From Antilocapra americana (taxonomy: Eukaryota > Chordata > Mammalia > Artiodactyla > Antilocapridae): a DNA stretch of 64,000 bases. Where the stretch lies: the NCBI GenBank assembly GCA_007570785.1, contig ML662442.1:58386518-58450517 (forward strand), given 5' to 3'. A program made the position numbers and the translations under genes. The notes beneath the pieces were generated by a model, which was not told the origin of the DNA, did no database searches, and saw only the letters and a list, made by a program, of their open reading frames with translations. Below are positions 45,421 through 54,685 of the stretch, one piece after another (the stretch's first letter is position 1; every line of letters starts with the position of its first letter).

Positions 45421-45624
45421 TTTCCCTGTTCTAGTCTATGCTGTGGAGAAGTTGGTGGTTATTTGTTTCAGCTGAAAACTACGTAGACTTGAATGTCTTT
45501 CATTGGTAAGGACTCTATAATTTCCTCAGCTGCATCGTCTCTTGGGTTCCATTTTATGGTGGGTAAATGGAGAAACCACAGCATTGTAGGCTACAGTCTG
45601 AAGGAAAAAGCCATGTTCTTTCAC
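45421..45624 (-). other. HTR1E: HTR1E 5' UTR part of the coding exon, with putative 3' splice site
   Basis: Reading the minus strand toward the ATG, a pyrimidine-rich run ending TTGTCTTCCAG precedes position 45624, after which about 204 bases lead into the start codon. This fits a 3' splice site and an exon holding the end of the 5' UTR plus the whole coding region. The known human gene has its coding region in one exon after a non-coding first exon. If correct, DNA from 45625 rightward is intron. The exact acceptor is inferred; other AGs are present. Confidence 0.55.
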
Positions 45625-45718
45625 CTGGAAGACAAATGACAGTATTTCAGTATTCACAAAATCTTTACAGGTGTTTGATATATATTTTTCATCTCTGAAT
45701 GTGAACTCTATCTTTTTA

Positions 45719-45850
45719 AAAAATGGAAGTATAGTTGATATATAATATGTTATAAATGTACAATATGGTGATCCACAATTTTTAAAGGTTATACTCTATG
45801 TACAGTTATTAGAAAGTATTGGCTGTAGTCCCTGTGTTGTACAAAATATC
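45719..45850 (-). mobile_element. L1 3' UTR, left part of a split copy
   Basis: GAAGTATAGTTGATATATAAT to CCTGTGTTGTACAAAATATC. It resumes at 46386 after two CHR SINEs. Confidence 0.75.
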
Positions 45851-45860
45851 CGTGCAGCAT

Positions 45861-46188
45861 TTAAAAAATTTTATTTATTTATTAATTTTTGGCTGTGCTG
45901 GGTCTTCATTGCTGCACAGTTTTTTTCCCCAAGTTGTGGTGGCCAGGGGCTACTTTCTAGTTGTAGAAAGTAGTTGCAATGCTGTGGCTTCTCGTGTTGC
46001 AGAGCACAGGCTCTAGGTGTGTGGGCATCTGTAGCTGTGGCTCCTGGGGTCTAGAGCACAGGCTCAGTAGTTGTGGCACATGGGCTTAGTTGTTCTGTGG
46101 CCCGTAGATCTTCCTGGACCACGGATGGAACCAGTGTCTCCTGCACTGGTAGGCGGATTCTTTACTGCTGAGCCACCGGGAAGCCCCC
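45861..46188 (-). mobile_element. CHR-1-type SINE
   Basis: T-rich left end, GTGTGGGCATCTGTAGCTGTG, and right end GAGCCACCGGGAAGCCCC. Confidence 0.85.
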
Positions 46189-46271
46189 TGTAGCTATTTT
46201 TAAAAGGATTAAAAAAAAATATGGACCATTTTTAAACTATTGCATTTGTTACAACATTGCCTCTGTTGTAT

Positions 46272-46385
46272 GTTTTGGTTTTTTGGTCATAAGTCATGTG
46301 GGATCTTACCTCCTTGACCAGGGATCGAACCCTCACCCCCTAAAATGGAAGGTGAAGTCTTAACCACTGGACTGCCAGGGAAGTC
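46272..46385 (-). mobile_element. CHR-2-type SINE
   Basis: TTTTTTGGTCATAAG to CCACTGGACTGCCAGGGAAGTCC. Confidence 0.85.
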
Positions 46386-46560
46386 CATATCCTTGTAGCT
46401 TATCTTATATACAATAGTTTGTTTTGTATCTCTTAATCCTCTACCCCTATATTGCCCCTCGTTTCTTCCTTCTCCCCACTGGTAACCACTAGTTTGTTCT
46501 CTATATCTGTGAGTCTGTTTCTTTTTTTGTTATGTTCACCAATAAACTTCATCCCTACAT
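46386..46560 (-). mobile_element. L1, right part of the copy split at 45850
   Basis: ATATCCTTGTAGCTTATC, CTCTTAATCCTCTACCCC and TGGTAACCACTAGTTTG continue the L1 text in order. Confidence 0.7.
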
Positions 46561-47671
46561 TATTATTCAAATGCTACTTTTTTAAGTTCCCAAACTCTTT
46601 CTGAGGGCAACATTACCAAATTTTAAGTCTATCTTGTCACCCAGATGACTTTCTCATTTATCTATATAAATCTTTTCACACTTGGAACCATATATTCACG
46701 TAATACCATGCTTTAAAAATTCTGGGACCATTACCTTTAAACAAAAAATTATACTGTGTATAATAAGCATCTTTCAAACCAGATTTTAAGGTTTCACAGC
46801 AAACATTCAACTCCAGAGATATTTTGGTATCACAATGGGATTGTGCAATTTTGTCTAATTATTTCTGACATCTTACATATCCCACTGTGCTTTTCTTTGG
46901 AGAAAAGAGAGAAAAAAGCATATAACATTCCTTTGATGTTTATGGCTAATTGTTCTCAGAGTAATACAGTAAATCAGCTGTGAAACAGCATAATCACCAA
47001 GCCCAGAGATGTCTATATTTAAAAAAATGTGTTTACTTTGGTTAGCATTTGTGTTCTCTGTCTATCTCTTTGTCTCTCTGTCTGTCATCTGTCTACTGGA
47101 TAGCTGTCATTAAGCTGGGCAGTCAATAAGATAGTGACATTTATTGAATACATAGCTGTAAAGTTAAGTATAAATTTATACTCATGACAACAAGTCAATC
47201 AAAATCTGCATAGGAATATTCACAACTGATGACTACTGGTTAGAACAAAAATCAAATCCTCTGATTTGACTCTATGACATTAGGTCCAAGAAAAACTTAT
47301 ATTTCAGCAGTTTTAAGAAGGATTGAAGATTGATGTGGATTAGACCCAACAGGCATAATGATTTTAGCAGAGGACAAGGGCAAGAGCAAGTAAGGAGTGA
47401 TGGTGAAGGTCTTTGGATGAAGTGGGAGTTGAAAGGCAGAGAACAGGAATGTAAATCTCCAGCTTGGATAAGATTTAGCTCTAAATTTACCTTCTCCTGC
47501 TTATAGCGCAAAAACCAAGAAGAGAGGAAATGAGCATCATTTACATTCTAGATACAGAAAATAAAAGGAAATGATGATAATTTCACTAACAATCAAATGG
47601 GGCAATTATTCTTAAGATAGTCTGTATCTTCCTTCTTCCTCTCTGTTTCCATAACGTTTTATAGTGTTTCT
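46561..47671. other. Non-coding, nothing recognised
   Basis: A TCTC-rich simple patch lies at about 47056-47095. No gene. Confidence 0.4.
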
Positions 47672-47804
47672 GTTGATGTACCTATTTTCTCTTTTGGCTG
47701 AGCCACATGGCCTGTGGGAGCTTAGTTTCCCTGACCAGGGATCAGACCCACGTCCCCTGCAGTGAGAGTGTGGAGTCTCAACCACTGGACCGCCAGGGAA
47801 GTCC
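47672..47804 (-). mobile_element. CHR-2-type SINE
   Basis: Ends CCACTGGACCGCCAGGGAAGTCC; left end TTTTCTCTTTTGGCTGAGCC. Confidence 0.8.
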
Positions 47805-47934
47805 ATGGATGTGCTCACTTTTGAATGTCTTGTGTTTCTCTAGTTCTTCCAGGGCACTTGTGCCATCAACAGCTCCCTCTTTTCTGTAAATCAAATGCTT
47901 AAATATGAATTTATATTTGAGCCAGGCTATAATA

Positions 47935-48090
47935 CTGAAAGAGTATGGGCTCTGGAATCAGACAGACCTGGGTTCTGACCCCAGCTGAGCCATCTACTAG
48001 CTGCTTGGGGCAACCTCCCAGTGTCTACATTTCTCCCAGTGTCCCATGTGTTAATCTCTCCATTTTGAACCCTTTCTCTAAAATGAAATA
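47935..48090 (+). repeat. MIR-like ancient SINE
   Basis: GGGCTCTGGAATCAGACAGAC, CTGGGTTCTGACCCCAGC and GAGCCATCTACTAGCTGC are core MIR text. Confidence 0.8.
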
Positions 48091-48544
48091 AAATTGTTTT
48101 TTTTTTCAAATATTTATCCTTAGATATGTGTTTCTTGGGTTCTTGAGGTCTGTGAGACAGACCAAGAAAAAGGCTTTTCCATTCCAATTATAAGACTGAG
48201 AGCATAAACAAGCAACAGAAAATTTTAGAAATTTCAATCTGATTACAGAGGCAATTAGGAAAGGCATAAATTTTGCAAGTGTGCAATAAAAAAGTCAAAA
48301 CTAATTCAGCTTCATCAAACTTTTAAAAGCTGCTCTATTTATCTGAGTTTCCATAAGCCCCAACTGTCATTTCTCTGGCAACACTTATTTTGTAACTATT
48401 TATTTTTCAATTCCCTTTCCCCTCAGCAAACTATACATTTCTGGAGGGTAAGATGTATACCTGATTCATCTTTTTAACTTTAAATTAAATTTAATTTCTA
48501 GTTAAGTGAGTAAAAACATTATAGTTTTCAGGGACTACATTGTT
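48091..48544. other. Non-coding, nothing recognised
   Basis: A+T-rich, unassigned. Confidence 0.4.
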
Positions 48545-48552
48545 AGCTCTTT

Positions 48553-49057
48553 TTAAAAAAAATCTATATTTTAATTGAAGGATAATTGCTTTACAGAATT
48601 TTGTTGTTTTCTGTCAAACCTCAACATAAATCAGCCATAGGTATACATACATCCCTTCCCTTTTGAACCTCCCTCCCATCTCCCTCCCCATCCCACCCTC
48701 TGGATTGATACAGAGCCCCTGTTTGAGTTTCCTGAGCCACACAGCAAATTCCCATCGGCTAAATATTTTACATACGGTAATGTAAGTTTCCGTGTTACTC
48801 TTTCCATACATCTCACCCTCTCCTCCCCTCTCCCATGTCCATAAATCTATTCTCTATATCTGTTTCTCCATTGCTGTCCTGTAAATAAATTCTTCAGTAC
48901 CATTTCTCTAGATTCTGTATATACATGTTAGACTACTATATTTATCTTTCTCTTTCTTACTTACTTCACTCTGTGGTACATATACCCAATGGAATATTAC
49001 TCAGTCATAAAAAGGAACACATTTGAGTCAGTTCTAATGAGGTAGATGAATATAGTC
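48553..49057 (-). mobile_element. 5'-inverted L1
   Basis: To about 48970, L1 3' UTR on the minus strand (GATAATTGCTTTACAG ...). Then GTACATATACCCAATGG and TACTCAGTCATAAAAAGG are plus-oriented ORF2 text. A tentative 8-bp AGCTCTTT duplication (48545-48552, 49058-49065). Confidence 0.7.
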
Positions 49058-49259
49058 AGCTCTTTAATGTGACTTCCTGGCTTATTTGTGCCTGTATGCC
49101 TTTCAGAGTAGAAGTCAAATTCTCCACCCCTGTGTCGTCAGTCACCCCAAACTGCTGCACACATCCAACTTGCCATCTTTCATGGATTTTCACTTAACAA
49201 TATATCTTGAAGTTTGTTCCATACCAATATGTGTAATATATTCTTTCAAATGGCAGGGA

Positions 49260-49490
49260 AGACCACCTGGGGAGTGATGATAGATCAGACAAGGATGGAG
49301 AACTGGGCTTTGGAGCTCTTCACTGTTTAAAAATCAGATAAGTCAGGAGACACCTGCAAATTAGAGGACGAGAAAAGCTCCCAAGGTGGAGGAGAATGAG
49401 GAGAGAGAATCCTATGCCATGACCATGTAAAAAAATGTATCAAGTAAGAGAGTGTGATCTGAATACCGGCTGGGCAATCTGGGTGACATC
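49260..49490 (+). repeat. Ancient interspersed repeat, left part, split by the ERV
   Basis: G/A-rich text that resumes after the ERV with the phrase GACCTTGACAAGAG and a GGGAGGAGAGGAAATTGAGG segment (53500-53640). The same repeat family occurs at 42590-43130. Family name not certain. Confidence 0.5.
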
Positions 49491-49496
49491 CATGAC
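49491..49496. repeat. Left target-site duplication of the ERV (CATGAC)
   Basis: Six bases identical to 53494-53499 directly outside the two LTR ends. A 6-bp duplication is typical of betaretroviral integrases. Confidence 0.9.
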
Positions 49497-49903
49497 TGTT
49501 GGGGCCCGGCCGGCTGATGCGATCAGCCAGAGCTATTACGGTCGGAACACTGCAAGCCTGCTGCCATATAAGGCGCTGATTACGTGCCAGCTATACATTC
49601 GGCTGGCAAATCACCAAAAGGATCATGCGGCGAACATATATCCGACAGGCCAATCGCCCACAAGACACGTATTCCCTACATGCCCGTCAGAGCTCCCCCC
49701 TTCCTTTTCCCACTCCCTCCCCTCCTCCCCATATATAATCGCCTTGCGCTCAATAAAGTTTTGCAGCTTGATCAGAACCTTTGTCTTGCTGCCGTTCTTT
49801 GCACCTCTTGTCCTACCCCTTTCATCCGTTTTCAGGTGGATTCGGAGCCTCTGTTGATTGCTCTGCGGGCCAGAGCGACTGCGCCCAGCTAGCGGCCGGA
49901 GCA
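49497..49903 (+). repeat. ERV 5' LTR, 407 bp
   Basis: Starts TGTTGGGG and ends GGAGCA. The TATA-like word ATATATAATC is at 49731-49740 and AATAAA at 49752-49757, so R lies near 49755-49800 with U5 after it. It differs from the 3' LTR at 49534, 49814, 49847, 49848, 49850, 49852, 49858 and 49877. As a promoter it would transcribe rightward, against HTR1E. Confidence 0.95.
49731..49757 (+). promoter_or_regulatory. 5' LTR TATA box and polyadenylation signal
   Basis: ATATATAATC followed within 12 bases by AATAAA, the compact arrangement seen in LTRs where the poly(A) signal lies close to or within R. The pyrimidine-rich run before it (about 49690-49730) has Sp1/CT-box character. Activity is not known. 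Confidence 0.65.
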
Positions 49904-49905
49904 AG

Positions 49906-49923
49906 TGGCGCCCAACGTGGGGC
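49906..49923 (+). promoter_or_regulatory. ERV primer binding site, tRNA-Lys1,2 type
   Basis: TGGCGCCCAACGTGGGGC, two bases after the 5' LTR end, is the standard 18-nt complement of the tRNA-Lys1,2 3' end. Type-D betaretroviruses use this primer; most gammaretroviruses use Pro or Gln. This supports a betaretroviral backbone. Confidence 0.92.
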
Positions 49924-50040
49924 CCGAAAACCGCTTGGACGGACCGCCGTCCCCATTGACCAGACCCCGCAAAGAGCACAGTGATCACCCGCTCGCGAGA
50001 CGACTCCGGAGAGACCCCCCCCCTCGACGGCGGCATTCGG

Positions 50041-50050
50041 TCAGGTAAGA
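50041..50050 (+). promoter_or_regulatory. Probable major splice donor of the ERV
   Basis: TCAG|GTAAGA with the cut after 50044 is a near-consensus 5' splice site in the leader, 14 bases before the gag ATG, where retroviruses place the donor for spliced env mRNA. Confidence 0.6.
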
Positions 50051-50057
50051 ATTAATC

Positions 50058-51732
50058 ATGGGACAAGCATGTTCGAAAGATGATGTTTTTATTAGCTAGC
50101 TTAAAAAATCCCTCAAGGTGCAAAGAATTCGGGTCCGTAAAAAAGATTTAGTTTCGTTTTTTCATTTTATTTTTAAGACCTGCCCCTGGTTCCCTCAAGA
50201 GGGCACTATCGACACTCGTATGTGGAATCGTGTTGGAGATTGCCTTAATGACTATTATCGTGTCTTTGGTCCCCAGACTGTCCCTATCACCACCTTTAAC
50301 TACTACAATCTTATAAAAGATATTCTCACCAACCAGGGCCATACCCCAGACATTCAGCACCTTTGTCAGGAAGGACAAAGAATCCTTTCCCGCCACTCCC
50401 GTCCCCCCTCTAGAGCGCCCTCTACCCAAGAACTTATACAAAGCGACCCCATACACCCAAATAACTCCAGCGCCGCTACTGTTACTCGCCCCCCCTCACG
50501 GGCCCTCTCAAACTGTCCCTCGATTTCTATCAATATTGAGACAAACAAATCCAAATCCTACTGCTATATACCCCGATCTTAAAGACTTAAGAGAGATAAC
50601 CAACACAGGCACAGACAATCAGCTGCCCCCTGCTGACCGAACTAATCTAGAAGATGAGGCAGCCCACTATAATGGCCCTGACTGGCCTCCCTCCTCCTCT
50701 GCCTCTGCTGCTCCCACCACAGCCGCCGTTTTAAACAAGCCTGCCCTTAATGCCTCTCCGCCTCCGCCCTGTTCAGCCGCCATCTTACACAGTTCTGCCC
50801 TCCCGCCCTTTGTGCCACCGCCATATTTTCCCACCCACCCAGTTACGCCCACCGCTCCCAACACAGCCCGCCTTCCAGCTCCTATTCTGCATAACACTGA
50901 GCCACCACCCATCAACCAAACTCCCCTCCCCCAAACAACTTCCCTTCAAGAAGCCCTGATTTTCATCCGAGAGGTTAAGGCGGTAGCCAAAGAACTCGCC
51001 GACCTGACTGTCTCCGCCCCCCAAGGGCTCTTAGCCTTCCCAGTAACTAGGAGCCAGGCTCAGCCTCCGCCTCACGAGGCGACAGACTCTCAAAGCCCTG
51101 AGCCCAGTGCTCACGACCCCCCACTTAGTGATCATGATGAAGAAGAGTCAGAACACTCGGCTTCTGACGATGATGAGCCCCCGGTCCCACCATCCCCCCA
51201 TACTTACAAAAAGCTCAGCTTAAAAACGCTAGAAAAGGTCAAAGCTGCAGTGGCCAACTACGGCCCCACTGCCCCCTTCACTGTTGTCCTGATTGAAAAC
51301 CTTAGTGATCGATGGCTTACACCCAATGATTGGTTCTTCCTAGCCAAGGCTGCCCTAAGCGGCGGTGATTTTATACTCTGGAAAAGTGAATATGAAGAGG
51401 CTTCCAAACAGTTTGTTGAACGCAATTCGCGTAAGCCCTCCTCAAAAGGTTGGACTCTCAAAAAGTTCCTTGGCTCTGACCCCTACCAACGTAAGGAAAA
51501 ACAGGCTCAATTTCCCCCCGGGTTACTAACACAAATTCAGTCAGCAGGTGTTAAAGCGTGGAAGCGCCTTCCCCCAAAAGGCGCTGCCACCACCTCCCTT
51601 GCAAAGATCAGACAGGGCCATGATGAGCCATATAGTGATTTCATTAGTCGCTTACAAGAACTGGCCGAACGGCTTTTTGGCTCTGGAGAAAGCAAAAGCG
51701 CCTTCCTTAAACACCTCACTTTCGAACAATAG
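50058..51732 (+). pseudogene. Broken betaretrovirus-like gag (MA to mid-CA)
   Basis: Gag would form the virion core. The ATG at 50058 is followed by Gly2 (myristoylation-type MGQ start). Codon 14 is TAG at 50097-50099. The frame then stays open to 50582 with a matrix-like segment containing TCPWFPQEG. Near 50530-50580 the reading shifts by one base into the frame that continues to the stop at 51730-51732. That second part is Pro-rich with a PPPY late-domain motif (50815-50826), an acidic stretch, and a capsid domain with a major homology region at about 51607-51663 (QGHDEPYSDF...RL). Capsid ends abruptly near 51729, where the deletion joins env; the rest of CA and NC zinc knuckles are missing. 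At least three lesions (stop, frameshift, truncation) make it non-functional. Confidence 0.9.
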
Positions 51733-52919
51733 ACATTTTGACAGCCACCCACCGGGCGCTTAACACCTCTAACCCCAGTCTAGCCCAAGACTGCTGGCTA
51801 TGTCTCAGCCAAGGCACGCCCATGCCCCTGGCTGTCTCCGTTAATACATCAGACCTCAACACTATTGACCAAAACTGCACTGTCGGCCTGCCCTTCAGGG
51901 TCCAACCTACACTGTTTTCATTCTCCCCCTGCATCTACAAACACCCGCGCAATGATTCCACAGATATCCCTGTTGGCTTCTCTGCCTTTACCAACTGTAG
52001 CTCTGTGTTTAACTATACCTCTAACTACACCACCCTCCTATGCCCCAGACCAGGAAAGGCATTCGTTTGCGGAAACAATCAAGCCTATACCGCCCTATCC
52101 CCCTCATGGACAGGGCTGTGCGCCCTAGCCACCCTGCTACCAGACATAGATATCATTCCAGGAAATGAGCCCGTTCCCGTTCCAGCTTTTGACCACCTTG
52201 CAGGACGGCACAAAAGAGCCCTAGCCATTATCCCCTTGCTTGCTGGGTTAGGAATCTCTGGAGCGATAGCTACGGGATCTGCAGGCCTAGGATATGCAAT
52301 TCATTCATATTCACAGCTCTCTAAGCAGCTCATTGATGATGTCCAGGCCATATCCAGCACCATTAGTGATATCCAAGATCAACTAGACTCCCTAGCAGAA
52401 GTAGTCCTTCAAAACAGACGAGGCTTAGATCTTCTCACCGCAGAACAGGGAGGTATCTGCCTTGCCTTACAGGAACGCTGCTGCTTCTACGCCAACGAAT
52501 CCGGCATTGTCCGAGATAAAATAAAAAGGCTACAAGAAGATCTAGAAAAAAGAAGAAAAACGCTAATAGAGAATCCCTTTCTGACAGGCCTTAATGGACT
52601 ACTCCCCTATCTCCATCCCCTTCTCGGGCCCCTGATCACTGTCCTCCTGCTTCTCACCTTTGCCCCCTGGGTTCTGAGGCGTGTCACGACACTTATCAAA
52701 GACCAGCTTAACGACATACCAGGGAGACCCATCCAGATCCACTATCACCAGTTGGAAATGCTCGACCATGAAAATTATCAGGCCCTCTCCCACGGGAGCC
52801 GCATGATTCTCGAGAGTCTGCATTGCGGCCCAGTTGCTGCAATGGACACCGCTAGGTGCGCGACAAAGGACCGCAAGGAGGGGCCTCCACCAAAGAGGCC
52901 ACTCTCGAGCCTCCTGTGA
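51711..52919 (+). pseudogene. 5'-truncated gammaretrovirus-like (type-D) env: SU C-terminus and complete TM
   Basis: Open from just after a TAA at 51708 to TGA at 52917-52919, but without an initiating ATG or signal peptide, because the 5' half of env was deleted. Visible in order: CWLC motif (51792-51803) of SU, several N-X-S/T sites, furin site RHKR (52206-52217), hydrophobic Gly/Ala-rich fusion peptide (52218-52292), heptad region, immunosuppressive-type segment starting LQNRRGLDLL (52407), CX6CC (52458-52484), a membrane-spanning segment (about 52630-52677) and a cytoplasmic tail with a tyrosine motif near its end. CWLC plus CX6CC is characteristic of covalently linked gamma/type-D Env. 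TM is uninterrupted, but the first in-frame ATG lies inside SU, so no secreted protein is expected. Ruminant ERV families with similar Env include BERV-K1 (Fematrin-1); the relation was not tested. Confidence 0.9.
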
Positions 52920-53072
52920 GGTAAGCCAGCTTGCATGGAGGTTGACACCCAAATCCTCCCCTCCAAAAAAGGGTGTCCATTAAGCTCTACGCAGAGCTCA
53001 GGAGGAGCTTGGCCACTGCCTCCCCTAGCCGGTCAATGTCCAAACAAAACCAGACTCCTCGCCTTAAAAGAC

Positions 53073-53086
53073 AAAAAGGGAGGAGA
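53073..53086 (+). promoter_or_regulatory. ERV polypurine tract
   Basis: AAAAAGGGAGGAGA directly abuts the 3' LTR start, as required for plus-strand DNA priming. The 153 bases before it (52920-53072) are the 3' untranslated part of env. Confidence 0.9.
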
Positions 53087-53493
53087 TGTTGGGGCCCGGC
53101 CGGCTGATGCGATCAGCCAGAGCCATTACGGTCGGAACACTGCAAGCCTGCTGCCATATAAGGCGCTGATTACGTGCCAGCTATACATTCGGCTGGCAAA
53201 TCACCAAAAGGATCATGCGGCGAACATATATCCGACAGGCCAATCGCCCACAAGACACGTATTCCCTACATGCCCGTCAGAGCTCCCCCCTTCCTTTTCC
53301 CACTCCCTCCCCTCCTCCCCATATATAATCGCCTTGCGCTCAATAAAGTTTTGCAGCTTGATCAGAACCTTTGTCTTGCTGCCGTTCTTTGCACCTCTTG
53401 TCCCACCCCTTTCATCCGTTTTCAGGTGGATTCGGAAGCCCCGTTGACTGCTCTGCGGGCCAGAGCAACTGCGCCCAGCTAGCGGCCGGAGCA
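53087..53493 (+). repeat. ERV 3' LTR, 407 bp
   Basis: Same length as the 5' LTR with 8 substitutions and no length change. TATA-like word at 53321-53330 and AATAAA at 53342-53347, the same offsets as in the 5' copy. Confidence 0.95.
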
Positions 53494-53499
53494 CATGAC
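53494..53499. repeat. Right target-site duplication of the ERV (CATGAC)
   Basis: Exact copy of 49491-49496. After it, sequence matching the interrupted older repeat resumes (starting CTTGACAAGAG). Confidence 0.9.
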
Positions 53500-53640
53500 C
53501 TTGACAAGAGGCGTTTAGGTGCAGAGATGGAGATGAAAGGCAGAATGCAGCAGTTTCAAGAGGAAATGGGAGGAGAGGAAATTGAGGCATACAATAAAAG
53601 CAATTTTTTTTCCAGAGTTTTACTGAAAAAGGGAGCAGAA
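53500..53640 (+). repeat. Ancient interspersed repeat, right part, split by the ERV
   Basis: Continues the repeat broken at 49490. It is similar in wording and order to 42620-42960 and ends in an A-rich zone near 53640. Confidence 0.5.
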
Positions 53641-54005
53641 AATTAAGGTGGTGACTTGGAGCGAAATGTGGAGTCAGAGTTGTTCTCTCTTTAAGATGAG
53701 AGGTTGTCTTTTTAAACTGGACTGTTTATAGTTTCCTTTACTGCTATGCTCAATAACTTTTATACTGGGACAGGGAGTGTTTGGGGACTGAGTGGAATGT
53801 AAAAGAGTAAGCAGGAAAGCAGTCATGGAGGAGGTCAAGAGTCAGTGGGGCCTGGGGACACAGGTAAGTAGCAATTTAAGAGATTATGTTGGGGGTGGTG
53901 AAGAGGCTAGAGCCTTACTCAGGAAATGATCCAGCCTCAATTGTCTTGGCTTCCTTTACCTTCTTAAGAAAATAACACCTGTTTTAGAATCACTACCAAC
54001 TCCCT
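53641..54005. other. Non-coding, probably the end of the old repeat
   Basis: G/A-rich, without a gene. Confidence 0.35.
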
Positions 54006-54130
54006 CCTGGAGAAGGAAATGGCAACCCACTCCAGTATTCTTGCCTGGAAAATCCCATGGACAGAGCAGCCTGGTGGGCTATTGTCTATGGGGTTGCAAA
54101 GAGTTGGACACGATTGAGCAACTGAGCACT
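54006..54130 (+). mobile_element. BovA-type SINE monomer (headless)
   Basis: GGCAACCCACTCCAGTATTC to CACGATTGAGCAACTGAGCAC, without the tRNA-like head. Confidence 0.85.
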
Positions 54131-54685
54131 GAATCCATAGGAAGTAGTATGATTTCTAATTAGAACAGAGCTGGTTAAATAGCATGTGAAAATCGATTAA
54201 GTATCTTTAGCTTCACACATAGTAGGGGAGGAGGGGCCATAGTAACACTTAACCCAAGACACAGTCTGCAGAACCAATGCAAATACTGATAGCAACACAC
54301 CATACATGTATCAGTCTTCTGGAATGGAAAATTGACTGCAATAATCATAACTAAAAACAGACATATCAGGAGTTGAGGCAGGAACATCTTGGGGGTGGTT
54401 TCTGCTCTAATCATGACATTGAAAATACCAGTGCAGTCCAAATCCATATCTATTAATCAATGATTACCAATAGAAAAGAATCAGTCTATACCAACTGGCT
54501 CAATGCATGAGGCTCCCATTCCCATTTACCAAGATGCTTCAGAGCCTCTGGTTTATATTATCCCAGTGATGGTCAGAGCACCAGGTACCAGATGAGGTTA
54601 TGAGCACACTCAAATGTTTTTTAATTTCACCATATTATCTAGTATCCTACTAGTTTTCATAACTATTAATAATTTGCCATAAATA
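54131..54685. other. Non-coding, nothing recognised
   Basis: Unassigned. Confidence 0.4.

Larger units (their letters stand above)
49497..53493 (+). mobile_element. Young, internally deleted endogenous retrovirus (type-D betaretrovirus-like)
   Basis: Proviral structure: 5' LTR 49497-49903, primer binding site 49906-49923, splice donor after 50044, gag remnant 50058-51732, env remnant 51711-52919, polypurine tract 53073-53086, 3' LTR 53087-53493. The 6-bp duplication CATGAC flanks it (49491-49496 and 53494-53499). The LTRs start TG and end CA. Gag resembles betaretroviruses while Env is of the gammaretrovirus-like type, the mixture known from type-D viruses; the Lys1,2 primer site and 6-bp duplication agree. 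NC, protease, reverse transcriptase, integrase and the first half of SU are absent, removed by one deletion near 51730. The internal region is about 3.2 kb, against 6-7 kb for a full virus. It lies antisense to HTR1E, probably in its first intron. It cannot encode infectious virus. Confidence 0.95.

Noticed and set aside
49435..49857. 140-codon open frame and its near copy at 52935-53447
   Set aside because: They lie in the ERV LTRs; similarity is due to the LTR repeat, not to a gene family.
50536..51732. 398-codon frame as a functional gene
   Set aside because: It is the second half of a frameshifted, truncated gag whose frame has no ATG at its start.
51738..52919. Env frame as an intact syncytin-like gene
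   Set aside because: No start codon, no signal peptide and half of SU missing; only the TM part is whole.
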